A stretch of DNA of 64,000 nucleotides from Coniella vitis (lineage: Eukaryota > Ascomycota > Sordariomycetes > Diaporthales > Schizoparmaceae), in assembly GCA_011317545.1 (NCBI GenBank), contig WUJK01000013.1, forward strand, positions 124,001 through 188,000. The letters are read 5' to 3'. The notes under the pieces are model-generated. The model did not search any database. It saw only the letters and a list, made by a program, of their open reading frames with translations, and was not told where the DNA came from. The position numbers and the translations under genes are program-made. Shown here piece by piece: positions 56,233 to 64,000 of this stretch; positions within the stretch are counted from its first letter, which is position 1, and every line of letters begins with the position of its first letter.

Positions 56233-57914
56233 TTGCTGCTATGGCTGCAGCAAACACAATACTACCATGTACAAGGACGACTTTCTGGGTGGGGGAGGGG
56301 ACCACGGGACGACGTGCAGTTGCGCTTGTGTGTGGATCGAGTGGCTGTCGAGTCCCTGGCCGTTGACTTTTGCCAACTGGGGGTCCAGCAGGGCCATTTC
56401 TGTTGTACTGACCAGTGTGCTTCACGTCCCAAAGGAAAATTGGGAAGTGGGATTCCAGGTCGACCGGTAGACGGTCCGAAGACGCGCGCGTGCCAAGTGC
56501 TCTATGCCCTTGACTCGACCAATGGGATATTATCATTCCAGGCTCACAGCTGCGCGCGGTCATCAAGCCATGAGAGCCTAGGGATGACTCTCAACTCTTA
56601 TGTCCATTTGCAAGTGCAATCACCTCAAAAAGGGGGGACAAGTCCGTCTGCTGCTCACGGCATCTTTCCAAGCAGTCAACACTCCTGGACTGCGACTCCC
56701 CACCACAGATGGGGCAAGGGGTCGCCGAGCGGCGAGAACAGGCCATGGCTCCCCTTGAGAGACTTTCTCTCTTTTTTTTCCCTTCTCTTCTTCTTCTTTC
56801 TTACCCCAGATCGGCTGCGTGGATGGGTGGAGACGAGAGAACCCCCGGCTGCCCATCTCCACAGCAAACGGTCAAGCGTACCATGGGGGATCTGCTGTCC
56901 TCCCTTTTAGCCTAAACACATCACGTCTGCCAGTGCTTCCCCGCGCTCGACTAGTCTATGTTTGGACTGTGGCTCTTGTGGCTTGTTGGGTGTTTGCAAG
57001 GCCGTCTTGGTGATATCGACGGCCTTTGTCCAGAAGACATATCCAGATTCCTGCGTTTCGGCGTTTCTCAGCAAAGATGCACCAGGCAAACGGGCTGGGC
57101 CGAAAGATCGGGGCAAAACGACCCCGCCAGCCCACTCTGCGGCCCCATTTGAATTCGATAGTTGAGACACGCTGGCATACAATGAGCTGTTGTGGCCGTC
57201 TCTTTTCGTGGATTGGCCCGTGGCGTCTGGTCCGGTCGGGGTCTGGCCTTTGTGGACGGTGATTGTGCAGGGAAGCCGATGATTCTGCCCCAGGCATCGT
57301 GGCTGGTATTTTGTCAGTATTTCCATTGGGTATGACTAACGAATAATTACCCCTTACAGCCCCCCGCTAGCAACCACAGGCCTGGGCATGCAGCCAGCCA
57401 GCCAGCCAAGCAGATCTTGCTTGGAGCCTGGTCTCGACTTCGCCCCGCATGCGGCATCAGGGGTCTTTACGGCAACCCGTTCTCCTATGGAAGTAGGGTA
57501 TACTGCTATGCTTTGTACACGGTAGTTCCAAGGCGATCAGGAACCTTTGGAGCGTCTTGCGATTCCAACACACGGCTTCTCAAATAACCGCCCCCCCCGG
57601 GTAAATATGGTATTTTGCCATCAGGTTTTGGCTCGACTGGGCCGTCTTGGTGGTCAGCTGGGGCCAAGTTCTTTGTCCAGTGCTCTCTCTTGGCTCATCA
57701 TCTGCAAGGTACCTTTCCATTCCCATAGTCTCGGGTCCTTGTCGGTCGCATCAGTGGAACTCTCCGTTGAGGAACATGTCCCGGATGCCGCCGCTGGTTG
57801 GCTCGTCTTCCCTGCTGCAACCACAGAAGCTGTTGTGGTCTATACAACAAAGATGCTGCGGATAAATATATATATGCAAACAAATGGATGAAGTTATGAA
57901 GATCATTGTATTAA
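55956..57914. other. Intergenic region before the AT-rich block
   Basis: Upstream DNA of the MFS gene. It contains an interrupted CTG tract at about 56192-56240. ORFs up to about 240 codons here are repeat-driven, with no domain. Composition is normal until about 57.9 kb, after which GC falls sharply. Confidence 0.45.
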
Positions 57915-59151
57915 AAAAAAAACCCATATTCATATAGTTGGCGTTTTCATAACGAGGCCCTCATCTTGAGTAGTTACATAATTCGCATACGTAATCAAAG
58001 GGTCGCTAAATCGATTATATGCATCGTCAAGTAGGACGATAATAGCTTTGATATTCTCTATTTCGCCGGCCTACTGCCACAGCCTACGGAGGTCTATAGC
58101 GCTCACTATCCTATATTTTATTCCTGAATTAATTTAAGTTAAATTTTAAGCATTCTTCCTATAAGTACCCTACTAGTATATAAAATGAAAATTATTTAGT
58201 TTATCCTAGGGCTATAGAAAACGTATTTTTAACACCCCTTTACTATTATCGCGGTAGATATTCTCCTAAGAATTTTTTAATATTATAGTAAAGCTTACCT
58301 AACTATTAATTAAACTAATAGAGCCTTTAGCCTCCCTTCCTTATATCTAATTATACCTATAGGTTATACCCTTTATAATCTAGATTCTATACGTAACTAG
58401 ATTACCTAATAATATTCCCTCGGAGTATTAATACCGGAGCTCCTTATAATACTTCGAGATTATTATAATATTCGTATTAGCCGGTAAACTCTTTATCGTT
58501 ATATAAGAGCTTAGGATATCCCTACTTAATAGACCTATATATAGGACTCCCCGGCTTTACGGGATCGGATTTATACCTACTTTTTTAACCTTAAACTAAC
58601 TAATAAATAACTTAAATATTTACTTAAGAAAGAAGGATTTACTACTTTTATTATTAGTATTAAACGGCTTTATAAAAGTATCGACCTATAATATCGATTA
58701 TCTAACCTTAAAATCGATAAACGGAAGAAAGAACTCCGATATTACTTTAGGGAATATTCTATAATTAATTAGCGTAATTCGGATATTAATTAGCCTTAAG
58801 GTAACGCCCGGTTAAATAATAAAGTAAACCCTAAGGCTAAACTTATCTAACTTTTTCCTCGATTAAGTCGATATAGGCTTTATAACTATTTATATTCCTA
58901 TATAGGTATTAATATCTTAATATATTAAGCTTTTATAGAATTTAAGTAATAGTTTCCCGAATAGATAGATAAGCGGTATTAGTAACTCCGAAAGCGCTAT
59001 AGCGGCTTTATAATATTAGATCCGAATTATATCTAATCTATAGATAGATATTATAAGCTTTAAAAGTTTAGCTTTAAGATTTAAATTATAATCGATATAT
59101 ACTTATATTTTATTCTATAGCTCTTCTATAGTTAGTCGGGATTAACCGAGC

Positions 59152-60093
59152 GGTATAAACGGGTATCGAGAGAGCGTTCGTAGTTACGATCCTAATTTCT
59201 ATTATTAACTAACTTAAGGAGAGAAGTAATAGTAGTATCTATATAGCGGCGCGAGAGCTACTCTTTAAATAGCTCTTATACTTAAGATCTACCTTTAGAT
59301 AGAGTTTTCTATAGGTCTACCGTCGATATAGGTGCTATTTATCACAGGCCCACCTATGACATTGCCTTCGCCCGACGTGCCTGATAAGTTGACTAGATCT
59401 TCTGAAACGTATTCAGAAGATTGCGTACCTTTTGCCTCAACCGCCCAAGCGAAAGGTTCCGTACGTACGTCGGAGACGGCCGCAGGAACGCTAGTCAATT
59501 CCTAGAGCCCCACAGGGGCCAGCCCGTCATACTATTACCGATAATCTTTTAAGCGGCTTATAAGCTGCTCGGAAGGCGCTCTCGTTTAGCGCTTATATAA
59601 TACTAGTCTCTAAACGGGAAGGGAATATACTAACTAAGGCTTTATACCCTAATATACCGAAGCCGTATATTTACTTATAGGCTTATAATATTACCCCCCC
59701 GCTTAGGCTAAACGCCCTTTTATAAAGCCGTATATAGTATAATAGGGGTATAATAGCTACTTAAATAGTATAACGATATAATATTACTATACCCGCCTAC
59801 CCTATTAAAGGAGCCTTATTCTTATACCTAGCGAATATAAAAGGAGTCTTATATTTATAAAGCTCCTTTTAATCTAGCTTTCGACGAATTTATAAGTTCT
59901 ACTACTTATTATCCGTTAATAGAATAATAATAATACCCTTAACCTAATAAGCGATTATAAGCGTAATATCTTTACTCTTAGAGCTTCGAAAAAGTATAAA
60001 TACCCCCTTAACCCCTATCCTAAGGGTTATTCCTTCCTCTTAATTAAACTAAAGCCTTCATAAGTTATACGAAACTAACTATTATAATAATAA
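59152..60093. repeat. Tandem unit 1 (942 bases, with a 192-base insertion)
   Basis: Begins GGTATAAACGGG and ends CTATTATAATAATAA. It aligns along its length with unit 2 (60094-60826): shared blocks include ATCGAGAGAGCGTTCG, AGGTCTACCGTCGATA and CCGAAGCCGTATATTTAC. Excluding the insertion the two units are nearly the same length. Confidence 0.85.
59340..59531. mobile_element. Candidate miniature inverted-repeat element, unmutated, inside tandem unit 1
   Basis: Unit 2 lacks this segment, so it is an insertion. Its left end TATCACAGGCCCACC and the reverse complement of its right end TATGACGGGCTGGCC match at 10 of 15 positions. It is flanked directly by CTATT on both sides (59335-59339 and 59532-59536), as expected of a 5-base target duplication. 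Unlike the surrounding DNA it has normal GC and many CpA/TpG, so it was inserted after RIP or was too short to be a RIP target. A short minus-strand ORF across it is probably fortuitous. Confidence 0.6.
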
Positions 60094-60826
60094 GGTATAA
60101 ACGGGCATCGAGAGAGCGTTCGCAGTTTCGATCCCAATTTCTATTATTAACTAACTTAAGGAGAGAAATAAGTATAGTATCTATATAGCAGCGCGAGAGC
60201 TGCTCTTAAATAGCTCTTACGTTTAGAATCTACCCGTAGATAGAGTTTTCTATAGGTCTACCGTCGATACAGGTCTTATTACTAATAGTCTTTTATATAG
60301 CTTATAAGCTGCTTAGAAGACGCTCTTATTTAGCGCTTATATAATACTAGTCTCTAAACGAGAAGGGAATATATTAACTAAGGCTTTATACCCTAATATA
60401 CCGAAGCCGTATATTTACCCGTAGGCTTATAATATTACCCCCCCGCTTAAGCCGAACGCCCTCCTATAGAGCTATATATAATATAATAGTTACCTAAAAA
60501 GTATAATAACGTAATACCGCTACGCCCGCTTACCCTATTAAAGGAGCCTCGTCCTTATACCTAACGAGTATAAAAAGAGTCTTATATCCGCGGAGCTCCC
60601 TTTAACCTAGCTTTCGGCGAATCTATAAGTTCTACTACCTATTATTCGTTAATAGAATAATAGTAACGCCTTTAACTTAGTAAGCGGTTATAGATATAAT
60701 ATCTTTACTCTTAAAGCTTCGAAAAAATATAAATACCCCTTTAACCTTTACTCTAGGGGTTATTCCTTCCTCTTAATTAAACTAAAACCCTTATAAGTTA
60801 TATAAAACTAACCCCTATAATAATAA
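60094..60826. repeat. Tandem unit 2 (733 bases)
   Basis: A direct repeat of unit 1, immediately adjacent. Its first 200 bases keep several CpA/TpG sites that are TpA in unit 1 (GGGCATCG vs GGGTATCG, CGCAG vs CGTAG, CCCAATTT vs CCTAATTT), so this part is less mutated. Confidence 0.85.
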
Positions 60827-61959
60827 GGTAAGTATTACGCCTTCCCTATTTATCCTCTACTTATATTTAGCTCTACTAATAGTATAAATATTACTACTCG
60901 CTTTAAGTAAGCTAATATAACTCCTACCGCTATACCTACCGCTACCGCCCCTATTATTATTATAAGCTCTATAGCTACTCCTATAGCGGTAATACCTATA
61001 GTTATAGCTACGGCTATTCCTATTACGCCCGCTATTACTCTTACCGCTACCGTCTTCGCCCTTACCGCCGCTTAGCTCGATAAGGCTATTAATAAGCTTA
61101 TTTAGAGTATTATCGCTATTAACCCGTAGCTCTAACCTTATATTACCCTCCCTAAGGGTATTAGGGACGAATAATACCTACCCTATATTATAAGGGCTTC
61201 TAAGAACCCCTTCTCCCTCTACCTATATAGTATTAGTAAATAGCGCTTTTCCTACTTCTTCGTAGCTCGCTAACTATTATAACCGGCGCCTATTATTTCC
61301 CCTATAAGATAAATAAAAAGGGTAAGAACTCCGGCTACTCTTATACCCCCCTTTACTAAACCGACGAAATATATACTACTATTATTACTATAATTAATTA
61401 TTCCCTCGCTTATAATACTTCTAACCTTAATATATACTACTCCTTCCCTATTTACGCCTTCCCGTATTTATATACTCTAGATACTCTCCGCCCCTAGGCC
61501 CTTACTATTTTCGCTATACGCTATACCCGTAACTACCTACCTAAGTTAGGTAAGACTTAGGCTAGTTATAACGAGGTCCGGTTATTAAATAATAAGTATA
61601 CTTATAGTATATATACTTATTACTCCTTCCCTACTTATATCCTACTAATTTTATATTAACGCTATAGCTATAAGCTTATATACTATTAAGCGGTAGCGCT
61701 AGAGGATATTACCGACCTATTAGTAAAGCTTATAAAGGGGGGTAGTAAGGGTAAGGGCTTAGTTAGTATTAAAACGAAGTATAATATTAACGATAACCCT
61801 TATTCTAATAAAACTAAGGAGAGTAATTCTAATAGTAAGGAGGAGGTAAACGAGGATAAATAGGTAGCTATATTAGCGTACGTTTTATATATAGTTTTCT
61901 TTTTATCTATAATATTTAATTTCCCCGCTCTTCTTTTCTATAACTTTAGGCTATTATAA
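60827..61959. other. RIP-mutated DNA of unrecognised origin
   Basis: Lies between the tandem units and the retrotransposon remnant. A plus-strand frame at about 61690-61865 has protein-like residues (AVALEDITDLLVKLIKGG, then an acidic Ser/Asn/Lys-rich tail ending NEDK and a stop), possibly the 3' end of another dead element. No family is recognised. Confidence 0.4.
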
Positions 61960-64000
61960 CTTATAGCGTTATTATAGCGTTATTCGAACTCCTTAAGAGT
62001 AATTATATCTTTAAATTCGGATAATAACTATTAGTCTAGCTAATCCTATCCGACTTATTTAACTAGGACTTTACGTTATAGTATTTTATCCGTTTTCATA
62101 TAGCCTTTACGCAGCTTATTATATACTCTAATAATACTTTCTACCTAATACTCGGGTTCCTTTCCCTCTTTAATTATAATAGGGTTAGGCCGGTATTCCC
62201 TCTATACTTATAACGGGAGCGGGTCTTATATAGCTCGAATTAGGAGATCTATATAGAAACGAGGGTAAATACCTAACGGGACGTCTAATTCTACTATATA
62301 AGGGCTAACGATATATATTACGGTATACTTCTTATATAGTTAGGCTAACTTCTTTAAAGGGCGGTCGGTAGTAATATTTTATAAGGAGAGCTAAACCTTA
62401 TCGCCCCTAATAAGCCGCTCTATAACTATTTATAACTTATTTATAGATTCTTCTATTCGTTACTATACGATTACTATTATAGCTTAAGCGAAAGTAGTTA
62501 TATCTTTAAGCTATTAAATAAAGTTCTCGGCCTAAATTCTAAGCGCTTATACTAGTAATATATTACGCTCTACTTATTCAATTAGATCTATATAATAGCT
62601 ATATAAGATAAAAAATAGGTTAAGGCTAATTATATTAATATCCCTATTATTAATAGCTAGTTAAGCGCCGGGTAGGAGTATCGGCTAATCTAATTATATA
62701 TATATAACGAACGCTCGGAGGTAGTTTATAACCTCTTAGTTTACCCTTTCTATAGCTCTATCCGTTTATAGGTGGAAAGCGGTGCTTAAGCGTTACTCTA
62801 TCTTTATAAGCTTATATAATCGGCGCTAAAACCCTCCTACCTAATTCGAGCCTCGGTTATTAACTATTACCTTAGGGAAACTATAGAACCGCTAGTAATA
62901 ATATAAGAACCGCTCTATATATACTTCCGCGCTTATACTATATATAGCTTCGAGTATAATAGCTTTCGTTAATCGGTCTATAATTACTATTAAATAAGCC
63001 TCTCTTATATCGTCCTTATAGGGGAGGTTAATTATAAAGTCTATAGATAATTCGCTTTATACCCGCTTAGGTATTAATAGGGGCTTAAGAAGGCCCTTCC
63101 TTTAGTATCTCTATACCGTCTTACGTTTATAAACGTTGTAATTTCGTATAAACCGCCGAATACTATAGTATATACCTAGCTAGAAATAGCCCCTTATTAT
63201 TATCGTAATAATAATATCCCTTCCTAGGTAGCTAGATAGGGTAGAATCGTAGATACTCTATATTAGTTTAGTATATAGGGGTTCCTAATCCGGTAACTAG
63301 AGCTATTCGTAGAATTTAAATAATCCTTTCTTATCGATTAAATACTCCGCTATAAATACCTTAATAGGCTTACCTTTAGATATCCGTAGGTAAGGGGGAA
63401 AAGAGCGTTTACCCCTATAGATTACGCCTATAAGCTAGGAGTATACCTTATTATATAAGGTAGCGTTATCCTATAGGCGCTAGAGCTCCTCTTATATAAA
63501 AACCTCGCTACCTATTAATAATAGCTTATTATATATTATAACTTAACTTATCTCTATCGATAGTAAAAGCTAGATTTGCTTACCGGTAAGGCGTTTATTA
63601 GATATATTATATAATATATCCTGCTCCCTCTTTAAGAGGGCGTTTAGATATTCGCTAGCTACTCCCGTACGGTAAACTAAATAATATCGAAAATAAGCTA
63701 TTATCTTAAACTAGCGGACCTACCTTTCGGTAAAACGCTATAATATTATAAAATATTTAAGGTTCTTATAATCCGAGTAAATTATAAATAGTAATATAAT
63801 ACCCCTAAGCTCTATATCCTATACTCTTAAGTAATTAATAACGGCTAATAGTTCCTTATTATAGATCTTATAGTTATACTTTATAAGGCTTAGGCGGTAC
63901 GAATAATACGCTACCGGGCGGAGGATATTATATTTATCCCTCTAAGAGAAGTAGCCGCTTAACGAATAGCTAGAATAATCCGCCTTTAATATTATCTCCT
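61960..64000 (-). mobile_element. Decayed chromodomain Ty3/gypsy retrotransposon (chromovirus), 3' part of pol, cut by window edge
   Basis: Read on the minus strand from the right edge, domain remnants appear in the expected order despite many stops. RT/RNase H comes first (PVAYYSYRLS and NKELLAV near 63841-63950; SDYKNLKYF near 63740-63780). The integrase zinc-binding region follows at about 63120-63260. The integrase core comes next (SELSIDFIINLP, IDRLTKAI at about 62950-63080; FPKVIVNNRGSN, RLSTAFH at about 62760-62890). Last is a chromodomain-like end (DPLPL, VESIIRVYNKLRKG, KVLVK-VG, EFKDIITLKEFE at about 61970-62230). Stops fall where Trp (TGG to TAG) and Gln (CAA/CAG to TAA/TAG) are expected, the RIP pattern. 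It is not functional. Confidence 0.85.

Larger units (their letters stand above)
57915..64000. repeat. RIP-mutated AT-rich repeat block
   Basis: No ORF above about 67 codons exists in over 6 kb. From about 58.1 kb, CpA and TpG are virtually absent over long stretches (for example 58381-58620 has none that I can find), TpA is in great excess, while CpG is still common. This is the exact footprint of repeat-induced point mutation, which converts CpA to TpA on both strands. Remnants of at least one Ty3/gypsy element, tandem units and other unrecognised repeats are inside. The block continues beyond the right edge. Confidence 0.92.

Noticed and set aside
59140..59205. AACCGAGCGG followed by GTTACGATCC, reminiscent of tRNA A and B boxes (possible tRNA-derived SINE)
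   Set aside because: Spacing is shorter than in tRNAs, stems do not pair, and the match lies in RIP-mutated sequence; too weak to call.
59295..59498. 67-codon minus-strand ORF across the unmutated insertion
   Set aside because: Its ends lie in RIP-mutated flanks and it has no recognisable domain; it is open by chance because the insertion escaped RIP.

Overview
The window is chromosomal DNA of a filamentous ascomycete (Pezizomycotina; a Sordariomycete is plausible but not proven). The evidence is 19 protein-coding genes, many with short GT-AG introns of about 50-230 bases and CTAAC/CTGAC-type branch sites, a Zn2Cys6 regulator, fungus-specific families (2EXR, NADP-mannitol dehydrogenase), and a 6 kb block carrying a classic repeat-induced point mutation (RIP) signature. 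Exon boundaries were derived by hand from splice consensus, reading frame and family homology. Every multi-exon model closes in frame.

Layout. At 1-338 is the 5' end of a probable acetyltransferase gene that runs off the left edge. 0.34-6.8 kb holds no gene I can support. 6.8-18.7 kb holds a large secreted protein, a conserved Ser/Asn-rich protein, an ADP-ribose pyrophosphatase-like Nudix hydrolase, an NADP-dependent mannitol dehydrogenase and a small membrane protein. 19.0-36.4 kb is the most coherent part, a gentisate (2,5-dihydroxybenzoate) catabolic gene cluster: gentisate 1,2-dioxygenase, a divergent Zn2Cys6 regulator, a class A FAD monooxygenase likely to make gentisate from a hydroxybenzoate, a fumarylacetoacetate-hydrolase-family acylpyruvate hydrolase, a MmgE/PrpD-family enzyme and an MFS importer. 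No glutathione-dependent maleylpyruvate isomerase is seen in the window, which makes direct hydrolysis to maleate plus pyruvate, with the PrpD protein handling maleate, a testable idea.

38-56 kb carries a small secreted protein with two Lys-Arg (Kex2-type) sites, a single-pass membrane protein with a polyQ tract, a 2EXR-domain protein, a mitochondrial J-domain protein, the DDX6/Dhh1 RNA helicase with a long leader, and an MFS sugar-type transporter whose first intron contains a GAA repeat of about 31 units.

From about 58 kb to the right edge the DNA is AT-rich, has no long ORF and almost no CpA/TpG, while CpG is retained, as expected of RIP. It contains a decayed chromodomain Ty3/gypsy element on the minus strand (RNase H, integrase, chromodomain) and two tandem units of about 0.73-0.94 kb. 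One unit is interrupted by a 192-base unmutated insertion with imperfect terminal inverted repeats and a flanking 5-base duplication, probably a miniature transposon that arrived after RIP.
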